A stretch of DNA of 64,000 nt, from assembly GCA_016926235.1 (NCBI GenBank), contig JAFGOZ010000059.1, forward strand, positions 1 through 64,000, written 5' to 3'. The position numbers and the translations under genes are program-made. Source of the stretch: Bacteroidales bacterium. GTDB taxonomy: Bacteria; Bacteroidota; Bacteroidia; Bacteroidales; UBA10428. Of this stretch, positions 46,565 through 54,816 are shown piece by piece (the first letter of the stretch is position 1; every line of letters starts with the position of its first letter). The notes under the pieces are model-generated. The model saw only the letters and a list, made by a program, of their open reading frames with translations, did not search any database and was not told where the DNA came from.

Positions 46565-47047
46565 TTATAAGGGTTTCTGGTATTCAATTTTAGCAATATA
46601 TTTTTGTTTTACTTCGCCCGTACTTGTATTAAACTGTATTTTCCGACCCTTTTTCCCTCCTAAACTTGAACCAATTATTGGTATTTTATATTCATCCAGT
46701 AGAGATAAGGCCAGATTGATATTTCGTTCTCCTATATTGAATTGGGTAGTTTGATTGTCAATTACTTCACCTCCTCCAAAAACTTTTGCTATTATATTAA
46801 ACCGTTTACTTCCTAATAATTCCATTTTTTCAATTAATTTTTCTATTGCTATATTGCCATATTTGGGAGTTGGAAGTCCTTGTCCATTCCAAAAAGGAAG
46901 CATAAAATGGTTAATACCCCCAATTTTTAATGTATGATCATATAGACATACCGATACACACGATCCCAAAATTGTATTTACCAGAAATGGGTTTTTGCTC
47001 ACAAAAATCGCTGCGGGATAAAGAAAGTGGTGTCCGGCTGTATTCAT
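46565..47047 (-). CDS. cheD: Chemoreceptor glutamine deamidase CheD
   Basis: 160 residues. TILGSCVSVCLYD carries the catalytic Cys30, GINHFMLP the catalytic His47. KVFGGGEVIDNQT and FNIGERNINLAL are further family blocks, and the protein has normal length. CheD deamidates receptor glutamines to glutamates and in some bacteria enhances CheC or CheZ-type phosphatases. It is located between the kinase-like gene (9 bases) and cheB. Confidence 0.93.
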   Translation of the reverse strand: MNTAGHHFLYPAAIFVSKNPFLVNTILGSCVSVCLYDHTLKIGGINHFMLPFWNGQGLPTPKYGNIAIEKLIEKMELLGSKRFNIIAKVFGGGEVIDNQTTQFNIGERNINLALSLLDEYKIPIIGSSLGGKKGRKIQFNTSTGEVKQKYIAKIEYQKPL

Positions 47048-47056
47048 CCTTAATTA

Positions 47057-47947
47057 TTAGAAATTTTCATCACCTTCAAAGAGAAACTCGTTACCATCAG
47101 TTGAAAATCCTTCTACCTCTTCTTCTGATTCGGGTATGAAAATTCTGAAGGTAGCACCTTCTCCAATTTTGCTATTAATTTCAATTCTTCCTTTTAACAA
47201 ATCTAAAAGGGCTTTGTTTACAGATAGTCCTAAGCCATGTCCTCTGTTTAAAGAATTAATACCATTATCGACGCGTTTGAAACGATCAAAAATAATCTTT
47301 TGGTTCTCTTCAGAAATTCCAATTCCATAGTCTTGCACCGTTATTACTAATTCATTACCAATAATATCCGTTTCAACTACAATGGGGGAGTCCTCCAAAC
47401 TGAATTTTATGGCATTGGATAGCAGATTTGACAGTATTTGTTTAAGTTTTTCAGGATCAGTTTTAAAAGTCGAGTTTTTTCGTTTTTTACAAACACTATC
47501 ATTGTAATGTATATCAAGTCTTTTCTTTTTTGCAAATACTCTAAATGAGTCAAGCAGGCTTTTAATTAAAATACAAATATCTACATTTAATATTTCAGGA
47601 ATGAATTCTCCTGCCTCTATTTTTGCTGCTACAAAAATATTCTTCAGCTGAAAATCCAGGGTGAAAGCTTCTGAATGTATCAAAGCCACCATAGATATAA
47701 CCTTTTTCCAATCTTCTTTTTTTACGGATAATATGCTTCTGGATAGTCCAAGAATGGAGGCAAATGGATTGGTAATCTCGTTTGTAATGTTGGAAATAAA
47801 GTGGCTTTTCAATGATTCGGATTCTTCCAGCTTTTTATTTACAATTTGAAGTTCCTGTGTCAGCAGTTTTAGCTCCTGCAGTGATTTTTCTTTCTCAATA
47901 AATCTCTTTTTCAACTCTTCAATGAGTTCCTTGTCGCTAATTTCCAT
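47057..47947 (-). CDS. Histidine-kinase-like protein lacking the phospho-acceptor His
   Basis: 296 residues, soluble. A coiled coil (about 5-48), a HisKA-type hairpin and an intact HATPase domain (N box LKQILSNLLSNAIKF, G1 QDYGIGIS, G2 GHGLGLSVNKALL). At the position of the phospho-acceptor His in the H box the sequence reads NITNEITNPF: Asn56 replaces His (codon AAC, one base from CAC). It therefore cannot autophosphorylate in the usual way. It may bind ATP and act as a regulator or phosphatase of the CheA-CheY pathway, since it is embedded between cheR and cheD. An acidic C-terminus ends the protein. Confidence 0.85.
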   Translation of the reverse strand: MEISDKELIEELKKRFIEKEKSLQELKLLTQELQIVNKKLEESESLKSHFISNITNEITNPFASILGLSRSILSVKKEDWKKVISMVALIHSEAFTLDFQLKNIFVAAKIEAGEFIPEILNVDICILIKSLLDSFRVFAKKKRLDIHYNDSVCKKRKNSTFKTDPEKLKQILSNLLSNAIKFSLEDSPIVVETDIIGNELVITVQDYGIGISEENQKIIFDRFKRVDNGINSLNRGHGLGLSVNKALLDLLKGRIEINSKIGEGATFRIFIPESEEEVEGFSTDGNEFLFEGDENF

Positions 47948-48098
47948 ATAATAAAGTGTTAATATCCAATGTTGTTATTAATCAGGAATCTATATTTAGT
48001 TATGATTTACCGATATTTCTTTTTTTGTAAATAAAAACATATAATCAATCTTTAAAGAAAATCATTTTATTTAGTGAGTATAGGATTAATTCACCATG

Positions 48099-48956
48099 CT
48101 AAATTCTTTGAAAAAATGTAGGTTTTATTTGTTTTAAAGGTACTTTAAAATTGGTTATTGATTCTGAATGTCCTAAGAAGAAAAATCCTCCGGGTTTAAG
48201 GGCGTTACACAGCTTATTGATTACACTTTCCTGGGTGATTCTGTCAAAGTATATCAGCACATTACGGCAAAATACGATATCAAACTTTTCATTTATTCCG
48301 TAGCTGCTATCCATAAGATTTAATCGACCAAAAGTTATTTTTTTTCTTAAGTTTTCAATTATACGTACTTTTTTTTCTTCACGGTTTTTGCTTTTAAGAA
48401 AGTATTTCTTCTTAAGGTTTAGAGGAAGATTTTCAATTTTATCTTCCTTATAAATAGCAGCTACAGCTTCCTGAAGTTTTGTGCTGGAGATATCAGTAGC
48501 ATAAATTTGATAATCAAAACCGGGGTACAGGTGTTTCAATTCTTCGAAAGTTATAGCCAGGGTAAATGGTTCTTCTCCACTTGAGCACCCGGCACTCCAG
48601 ACTTTAATGTATCTGCTTGAAGTTTTTGAATCAATAACGGAAGGTATTATATAACTGTTTATGTAGTCATAATGCACAGGTTCACGAAAAAAATCCGTTT
48701 TATTTGTACTTACTACGTCTATCATGTTGATAATTTCATGACTCTGTCCTTCTTTGCTGAAAACATATTCGATGTAATCTTTGAAATTATCCATCTTTAG
48801 AGCCCTTAAACGTTTTTGAAGCCTGCTTTGGAGCATAATTCTTTTCACTTCAGGCATTTTTATACCGTAGTTAGTATAAATAAATTCACTGAGCTTTTTA
48901 AACTCAGAAAGAGATAGTTTAGCCTGGAATGATCGTTGAATTATAGGATCGAACAT
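48099..48956 (-). CDS. cheR: Chemotaxis protein methyltransferase CheR
   Basis: 285 residues. An N-terminal helical domain (about 10-80) precedes the S-adenosylmethionine-binding domain: KVWSAGCSSGEEPFTLAI (motif I), IYATDISSTKLQEA and FDIVFCRNVLIYFD. CheR methylates receptor glutamates. The length is normal. It is followed by a 151-base gap before the kinase-like gene and preceded by cheW 10 bases upstream. Confidence 0.95.
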   Translation of the reverse strand: MFDPIIQRSFQAKLSLSEFKKLSEFIYTNYGIKMPEVKRIMLQSRLQKRLRALKMDNFKDYIEYVFSKEGQSHEIINMIDVVSTNKTDFFREPVHYDYINSYIIPSVIDSKTSSRYIKVWSAGCSSGEEPFTLAITFEELKHLYPGFDYQIYATDISSTKLQEAVAAIYKEDKIENLPLNLKKKYFLKSKNREEKKVRIIENLRKKITFGRLNLMDSSYGINEKFDIVFCRNVLIYFDRITQESVINKLCNALKPGGFFFLGHSESITNFKVPLKQIKPTFFQRI

Positions 48957-48966
48957 CTTAACTCAA

Positions 48967-49542
48967 TTATTTGCTGGATTTTACTTCTGATGTTATTTTT
49001 TCTAAATTACCTGATGTTGATTTTTTTGTTTTCTTTTCTTTTGCTTCTTTTTCCTTTTTTTTATCTTCTTTTTTTTCTAAAGTAGAATTCAAATCGATAA
49101 TATCATCGACAGAAAAGATAAGATCCATATTAAGCAACATAACAAAATCATCTTTAATTTGAACTACTCCTTCAATAAATTCAGATTTGTATTTACTGCC
49201 AATGCTTGGTGCTGGTTGAATGTCTTTATCTTCAATTTCAATCACTTCAAGAACAGCATCAACGAGTGCCCCTAGCTGAACGGATTCGTTTTGAATATGA
49301 ATGTCTAATACTAAAATGCATGTATTTACATTGTACTCGGTTTCTTTCATTCCAAATTTTAACCTCGTGTCAATTAAAGGTAATACCTGGCCCCTAAGGT
49401 TAATTACTCCTTTCATATATGCCGGTGCTTGTGGTACTTTTGTAACTTTTACCATTTCAAGAATGTTAAGCACTTTACTTACATTTGCAGCGAATACTTC
49501 ATCTCCAAGATTGAATGTTAAAAAAGATTTGTTTTCATTCAT
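48967..49542 (-). CDS. cheW: Chemotaxis coupling protein CheW with Lys/Glu-rich tail
   Basis: 191 residues. Residues 1-150 form a CheW domain (FLTFNLGDEVFAANVSKV, APAYMKGVINLRGQVLPLIDTR, GALVDAVLEVIEI). The last 40 residues are a highly charged Lys/Glu tail, longer than in most CheW proteins. CheW links receptors to CheA. It is encoded 3 bases after cheA. Confidence 0.93.
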   Translation of the reverse strand: MNENKSFLTFNLGDEVFAANVSKVLNILEMVKVTKVPQAPAYMKGVINLRGQVLPLIDTRLKFGMKETEYNVNTCILVLDIHIQNESVQLGALVDAVLEVIEIEDKDIQPAPSIGSKYKSEFIEGVVQIKDDFVMLLNMDLIFSVDDIIDLNSTLEKKEDKKKEKEAKEKKTKKSTSGNLEKITSEVKSSK

Positions 49543-49545
49543 TGG

Positions 49546-51633
49546 TTACATGTTTTTAGTTAAATCGTCAATCATAATTTTCTCATCTTCTTTGGCAAAT
49601 TGTCTTATGGCTTTATTGGTGTCCAAAACCAGGGCAATAGTTCCATCTCCCAGGATTGTAGCACCAGAGATCAGGTCTTGTTTTTTATAATGTTTTCCTA
49701 ATGGTTTCAAAACAGCCTGGTATTCACCTACTACATTATCGACTACCAATCCTACTTTTTTATCATCGTATTTAATGACAATAACCTGGTCTATATCCTC
49801 TTCATTTTCTGAAAGTTTAAATTCGTCACGTAAACTGAAAAAGGAGTATTGCATACCATCTAAAACGATCACATTATTAAACTTTCCAGCCAGCTCGTTG
49901 TGTTTAACCGCATATATTTTATCTATAGCAGCAAGAGGTATAACATAATATATATTGTCTGTTTCAATAAGCAGTCCATCAATAATTGACAATGTTAAGG
50001 GGAGTTTAATGGTTAACTTGGTTCCTTTATTAACCTCAGAATCCACTTCTACTTCTCCTCTGATATCAGAAATTTTACGTTTAACGACGTCCATGCCAAC
50101 ACCTCTGCCCGAAACATCTGTTACATTTTTTGCTGTAGAAAATCCAGGCAGGAAAATTAAATCGAGAATTTCTTTTTGAGTAAGACCTACATCTTTATTA
50201 ATGATACCCTTTTTTATGGCTTTGTCGCGAATTTCAACAGGGTTAATTCCAGCACCATCATCAGTTACTTCAATATGTACATTTGTTCCAGAATGGTATG
50301 CTTTAAGCATGATTTGGCCTTTTGGTGGTTTGCCTGATTTTTTTCTTACGTCAGCAGTTTCGATTCCATGGTCCATGCTGTTTCTTAAAATATGCATGAG
50401 TGGATCTGCCAGATTTTCTATTATTGTTTTATCTAATTCTGTATCAGCACCTTCTGTAATAAAATCTACATCTTTTTTAAGCTCTTTCGAAAGATCCCTT
50501 ATAAGACGTTGAAAACGCGTTAACATATTTTCTATAGGGATTAGAACAATATTAAAAGCGTTATCCCTGAGCTGTCTGGTTAATTTTTGAACATTCTCTG
50601 CAATAGCGCGTAACTCTGATCTTCCATCTTGTTCTGCAATTAGGGATAATCTTGCCTGAGTGGTAACGAGTTCGCTAACCAGATTCATTAACTGATCAAG
50701 TTTATCAGAAGAAACCCTGATACTGGATATCGTATTTTCTTTTGCAGTAAGGGTTTTCTTATCTACGACTTCAGGTTTTTCTTCTTTACCAATATCCAGC
50801 TGCCTTGTTGAATCTATAAGCTTGGCAATTTCGGAATGTCCCAATTCTTTCTGATTAAGAAAACTTTCTTCAACTTTTTGTTTAAAGTTTTCTTTACTTA
50901 GCAGGTTTTCATCAGCAAGCAGGTTTATCTCTAATGTACATTCATCTTCAACAAATATAAAGACATCAGAAATTGCATTGATATCGTTTTCTGTAGCCAC
51001 GAAAACTTCCCATGAAGTGTAACATTTTGCAGGATCGATTTTTTCAAAATCAGGTATTTTTTTAATAAATGGTAATGCTATACATTCGCCAAGAGTTGAG
51101 ATTTCATCAATAAGATAAAGCGGGTTTGTACCATTGTCAAAAATTTCCTGGTTAGGTAAGAAATGGACATGAAAAGTTTTGATTTTTGTTCCTTTACTAT
51201 TTTTTTGTGTTTCTGAGATATCTTTAATACTATTCTTGTCAATGCTTTTATCATCAAGGAATTGAGTAATGGTCTCAATCTTCTCCAATAATTCATTATG
51301 ATCCTTTAAAAGGGAAGATATATCTTCCTTATCTTCATTTAAAAGTCGTTTTAGATGATCGACAGAAGAAAGTGTAATGGTCAATAACTCGGATGTTATT
51401 TTTAATTGACCATTTCTGATATGGTCGTAAATGTTTTCAAGGTTATGTGTGAATTCACTGATTTTATCGAATCCAAACATTGCTCCACCACCTTTTAGCG
51501 AGTGCATAGCCCTGAACGCTTTTTCAATAAGCTCTTTACTCTCCATATTGTTTTCCAGTTGGAGCAAGGCTCTCTCAAGGTCATCTATATGTTCATGGGC
51601 CTCTTCAATAAATTTATCCCTAAATGCGTCCAT
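49546..51633 (-). CDS. cheA: Chemotaxis histidine kinase CheA
   Basis: 695 residues. Domains in order: HPt (about 1-120) with the phospho-acceptor in RAMHSLKGGGAMFGF (His44); a P2-type domain (about 155-260; LIDEISTLGECIALPFI) of the kind found in many CheA proteins; dimerisation helices (about 300-365); the HATPase domain (about 366-550; HILRNSMDHGIE, DDGAGIN, GRGVGMDVV); and a CheW-like domain (about 555-690). It phosphorylates CheY, CheB and perhaps the other receivers nearby. Its ATG overlaps the cheY stop by one base. Confidence 0.96.
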   Translation of the reverse strand: MDAFRDKFIEEAHEHIDDLERALLQLENNMESKELIEKAFRAMHSLKGGGAMFGFDKISEFTHNLENIYDHIRNGQLKITSELLTITLSSVDHLKRLLNEDKEDISSLLKDHNELLEKIETITQFLDDKSIDKNSIKDISETQKNSKGTKIKTFHVHFLPNQEIFDNGTNPLYLIDEISTLGECIALPFIKKIPDFEKIDPAKCYTSWEVFVATENDINAISDVFIFVEDECTLEINLLADENLLSKENFKQKVEESFLNQKELGHSEIAKLIDSTRQLDIGKEEKPEVVDKKTLTAKENTISSIRVSSDKLDQLMNLVSELVTTQARLSLIAEQDGRSELRAIAENVQKLTRQLRDNAFNIVLIPIENMLTRFQRLIRDLSKELKKDVDFITEGADTELDKTIIENLADPLMHILRNSMDHGIETADVRKKSGKPPKGQIMLKAYHSGTNVHIEVTDDGAGINPVEIRDKAIKKGIINKDVGLTQKEILDLIFLPGFSTAKNVTDVSGRGVGMDVVKRKISDIRGEVEVDSEVNKGTKLTIKLPLTLSIIDGLLIETDNIYYVIPLAAIDKIYAVKHNELAGKFNNVIVLDGMQYSFFSLRDEFKLSENEEDIDQVIVIKYDDKKVGLVVDNVVGEYQAVLKPLGKHYKKQDLISGATILGDGTIALVLDTNKAIRQFAKEDEKIMIDDLTKNM

Positions 51634-51998
51634 TATCTTAATACTTTATTTATTGCAGCTATAAGTTTTGCAGGAACAAATGGTTTAATAATCCAACCTG
51701 TAGCTCCGGCTTCTTTTGCTTCCAATTTTTTTGCGGCTTGCGATTCGGTGGTGAGAAATAGAATTGGTATGCGTTGATAACTGGATTTTGTGCGAATTTC
51801 CTTTATTAATGCAATACCATCCATATTTGGCATATGAAGGTCCGTAACTACCAGGTCAATTTTGTCTCCGTTGAAGAATTTTAACGCATCTTGTCCATCA
51901 TTAGCAATAAGAACGTTGTACCCTTCATTCTCTAAAGTGAAGTTAACTACTTCTCTTATGCTTTCGGAGTCGTCTACTATTAGTATGGTTTTTGACAT
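51633..51998 (-). CDS. cheY: CheY-like single-domain response regulator
   Basis: 121 residues, a bare receiver domain. IVDDSES holds the acidic pair, LVVTDLHMPNMDG the phospho-Asp53, FLTTESQ the conserved Thr, and GWIIKPF the Lys. It lies directly upstream of cheA with a one-base overlap, so it is the primary CheY of this operon. What it controls is unknown: no flagellar gene is in the window, so gliding or pilus-based movement or a non-motility output is likely. Confidence 0.92.
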   Translation of the reverse strand: MSKTILIVDDSESIREVVNFTLENEGYNVLIANDGQDALKFFNGDKIDLVVTDLHMPNMDGIALIKEIRTKSSYQRIPILFLTTESQAAKKLEAKEAGATGWIIKPFVPAKLIAAINKVLR

Positions 51999-52008
51999 AA
52001 CAATTGAG

Positions 52009-52341
52009 TTAAAATTTTAGTGTATTTAAATTAGTGAAAATTTTATTAATACCGGCATTTATATTCAATAAATTTAAATCATCCGGAAGCCTTAGATCAA
52101 ACTGCAATTCAATATTTTTCTTTTTGCAGCTTTTGTAAAATGCTACCAGTAGTTGCGCCCCTGCCAGGTCATATTGAGTTATATTAAAGAGTTGAACTTT
52201 TAAACCATTGATTGGTTTTATCGCTTTCAGTTTTTTCATTAATGAATCTATATTGTTAATTGAAATGTCCCCTTCAATTGTTACAACACCTTTTATTGAA
52301 TTCTTTGATTTGGGATTAGATTGTTTTGCATTTGGTTTCAT
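52009..52341 (-). CDS. STAS-domain protein of the chemosensory operon
   Basis: 110 residues. The core GVVTIEGDISINNIDSLM, VQLFNITQYDLAGAQLLVAF fits a STAS fold. At the position of the phosphorylated Ser of anti-sigma antagonists (D-S-S-G) it has D-L-A-G (Asp58, Ala60), so it probably cannot be phosphorylated. STAS proteins without the Ser are known next to che genes, where they may act as structural or binding modules. Encoded between the CheZ-like gene (11 bases) and cheY (10 bases). Confidence 0.78.
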   Translation of the reverse strand: MKPNAKQSNPKSKNSIKGVVTIEGDISINNIDSLMKKLKAIKPINGLKVQLFNITQYDLAGAQLLVAFYKSCKKKNIELQFDLRLPDDLNLLNINAGINKIFTNLNTLKF

Positions 52342-52352
52342 GGTACATATTT

Positions 52353-54182
52353 TTAAAAAAATTCAATATTATCTTCATTTTCCTGATCTTCATCAATATC
52401 GATTTTCATTTTTTTTGCATTTTCTTTATTTGTAATCTTTTCATGGATAAGGTGTTCGCTTGCCATTGTGTATCGTTGTTTTATATATTGTAAGTTTTCA
52501 ACTTTACTTTTGTTTAGTTTCCCCATATCACCTGAAAGCTTAATGTTAACAATGTTAAGCTCATTTATTATTTCCTCAGCCGTTCTTTCAAATACATCAT
52601 AATATTTCACTTTCTCTATGGACTCCCGTATATCATTAGTGATTATTTCACTCTTTTCAGTATTTTCGGTAAGGAGTTTTTCTGTTTTATCTTTGGTTGA
52701 GATTAAATTATTTGTAATTATCTGAAGCAATTCAATGATATTATTTATACGATCTTTGTTTTCTGTTTCGTTTGCTAAAGAAGTTCGTATAAATGCCTGA
52801 TTAGCTAATGTTACAATTGATTCAAAAATATCTTTTATGTTTTCATATTCGGTCTTAATATCGGCAGAAAGGGTTTGTATCTGGTGTAATTCATTAATAA
52901 TCTCCTGATGATTATCAATGTCCTTAACAGCATTTTGAGAGATAGTGCTAAGTTGAGTGTCCAGAAGCATAATTTTATTAAAAACATCTTTTACCTTCTC
53001 AAGCAATTTCAAGCCATTACTGTTAATTTCCATATTTTTCTTTTCGTATGACTCCATGTTTTTTACAAGTGATTTGACTTTGTCAAGACATTTGCTTTTT
53101 GAAGCATTCTGCTGTGTATCGGCGATATGATCAAATCCGCTTATTTCGTGGCACATATTGGAGATAGCTTTCATATCATCACCAATATCCAGAAACATAA
53201 GGGTGATAATATCTATAGCCTTTTGGTACTCCTTATTCGCATGTATTAATTGTGCAGCTTGCAGACCGGCAATATCTCTTATGCGTGAATAAAATTTAGC
53301 CTTATCTTCTTTGCTTTTATTTTCGTCAGAAGCCAGAAGATTTAGATCTTTTAGTATATCCTTGTGTGTAGCCTGTATATGATCAATTTTTTGTCGTATT
53401 ATATCATGGTATTGTAAATTAGTAATAATGCGGGCAATACTTTTAGAAGTGTGGTCGGTCTTTTCTTTGAGTCTTGGAAGTACTTCGTATGCTTTGACCT
53501 TTTTCTGTTCCGATTTTTCAATTATCTCATTAAGTATTGTATGGATTTCGGCAATTATTGATAATATTTTTTCCTGTATAAAGCTAAAGTCATTAACCGT
53601 ATTTTGAAAAAATTTGTACAGGTCATTTAAGGCATTAATAAAAAGAGGATATATTCCCTTAATGTTTGATATTAAGGAGCGTATATCGCACGAATCATCA
53701 TATGTTTTTTGACGTTTCTGCCCCTGGTAGCGTGTCGCACCAAGTTCCAGGTTCGTTGCTACAAGCTTTAAAGTAACCAGATTTTGATTGAAGTTATTAA
53801 CAGGTAAATTTATAAGGTTAAGTTTATAAATAATATCTTCAAAGCTTTGGCATTGATGTCCTATTTCATTTTTAATATACTTATTAATAGCATTGAAATT
53901 CTTATAAATATCAGATAATTGATTTGTTGTAATCTCATTGTCTTTCCCTGCATTTAACTCATATATCTCACTGGCATTATCAGATATTTGTTTGGATTCT
54001 TTGTAGTAGGTTTTAAAGTGAGCCCCCAATTGCAAAAAATCGTCCGATGAACATTGATGCAGTGAAATTATTTTTTGATCAATTTCCTTGAAGATGTTTG
54101 TGATCTCTTCAGCAGTAATAGCTTTAAGAAGTTCTTCAATATTGATGTTCCCGTTATTGTCTCCATCTTGTTTCATAGGCAT
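52353..54182 (-). CDS. Long helical chemosensory protein with CheZ-like phosphatase motif
   Basis: 609 residues, no signal peptide or membrane segment, almost wholly helical by composition. At 256-270 it reads LQYHDIIRQKIDHIQ, with Asp260 and Gln264 four residues apart, as the catalytic Asp/Gln of CheZ (FQDLTGQ in E. coli). A second, diverged copy (VKYYDVFERTAEEI, Asp529, Arg533) lies near the C-terminus, and the protein ends in an acidic linker and NIEFF, reminiscent of the CheY-binding C-terminal peptide of CheZ. It lacks a chemoreceptor signalling hairpin. A CheY phosphatase role is inferred from these motifs and the operon. Otherwise it could be a soluble scaffold. Second gene of the operon. 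Confidence 0.75.
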   Translation of the reverse strand: MPMKQDGDNNGNINIEELLKAITAEEITNIFKEIDQKIISLHQCSSDDFLQLGAHFKTYYKESKQISDNASEIYELNAGKDNEITTNQLSDIYKNFNAINKYIKNEIGHQCQSFEDIIYKLNLINLPVNNFNQNLVTLKLVATNLELGATRYQGQKRQKTYDDSCDIRSLISNIKGIYPLFINALNDLYKFFQNTVNDFSFIQEKILSIIAEIHTILNEIIEKSEQKKVKAYEVLPRLKEKTDHTSKSIARIITNLQYHDIIRQKIDHIQATHKDILKDLNLLASDENKSKEDKAKFYSRIRDIAGLQAAQLIHANKEYQKAIDIITLMFLDIGDDMKAISNMCHEISGFDHIADTQQNASKSKCLDKVKSLVKNMESYEKKNMEINSNGLKLLEKVKDVFNKIMLLDTQLSTISQNAVKDIDNHQEIINELHQIQTLSADIKTEYENIKDIFESIVTLANQAFIRTSLANETENKDRINNIIELLQIITNNLISTKDKTEKLLTENTEKSEIITNDIRESIEKVKYYDVFERTAEEIINELNIVNIKLSGDMGKLNKSKVENLQYIKQRYTMASEHLIHEKITNKENAKKMKIDIDEDQENEDNIEFF

Positions 54183-54253
54183 TACTGCTTAACAGTAAAG
54201 CAAACTCTGGTTTTTTCGGATATACTTATGAATATCCCTTGCAATACAATGGT

Positions 54254-54637
54254 TTAAGCCCGTGCATACTGTTCTACTTTCCCAATGAGAATAGGTATGT
54301 CAACAGGTTTATGTAGCACTTCAGTAGCACCAAGTTTTAATGCTTTTTGACTGTATTCATCATCATTAACAGCCGTTATTACAATAACAGGTACATCAGC
54401 AGTGGCTAAATCATTTCTTATTTGTTCCAAAAAATCAAAACCACTTATTCTGGGCATTAATAAATCTAAAAGGATGAGATCTGGTTTTGAATTTTTTAAT
54501 ATTGTATATGCTTCTTTAGCGCTTAGCGCTGTATTAATTGTGTAGCCTTTTTCTTTCAGAATGGCCTCTAACAATACTACGTTGGTAGTAGAGTCATCAA
54601 TTACCAGGATGTTGAAATCATGATTTTCTGTCATCAT
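54254..54637 (-). CDS. Single-domain response regulator, first gene of the che operon
   Basis: 127 residues, one receiver domain: VIDDSTTN, LILLDLLMPRISGFDF (phospho-Asp58), VITAVND and LHKPVDIP with the conserved Lys. No output domain. It is the promoter-proximal gene of the minus-strand chemosensory operon and a second CheY-like target for CheA besides the one next to cheA. It may act as a phosphate sink or address another kinase. The next gene is 71 bases downstream. Confidence 0.9.
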   Translation of the reverse strand: MMTENHDFNILVIDDSTTNVVLLEAILKEKGYTINTALSAKEAYTILKNSKPDLILLDLLMPRISGFDFLEQIRNDLATADVPVIVITAVNDDEYSQKALKLGATEVLHKPVDIPILIGKVEQYARA

Positions 54638-54666
54638 AGAATTTAAAAATTTTTGCTAAGCTATAG

Positions 54667-54698
54667 TAAATATAACAAGATTAAGTTATTTGATTCAA
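54667..54698 (-). promoter_or_regulatory. Possible promoter of the che operon
   Basis: The minus strand shows TTG (54698-54696), 21 bases, then TATATTTA (54674-54667), one mismatch from TAnnTTTG, about 30 bases before the first che-island start codon. Confidence 0.35.
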
Positions 54699-54730
54699 TT
54701 TATTTAAAGTGAGATTGATTACCCAGCCAT

Positions 54731-54746
54731 GATGATATAAATCATC
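54731..54746. promoter_or_regulatory. Palindrome GATGAT-ATAA-ATCATC between divergent che and Crp-type genes
   Basis: A perfect 6-base inverted repeat with a 4-base centre in the short divergent intergenic region. It could be an operator, perhaps for the Crp/Fnr protein encoded 70 bases to the right, though it does not resemble the classical Crp or Fnr box. Confidence 0.3.
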
Positions 54747-54816
54747 TTTAGTAAAACTCTTTTGTAAGCTAATGATTTATTTTCTATATTTATATACATT
54801 AATTTATTCTATTTAT

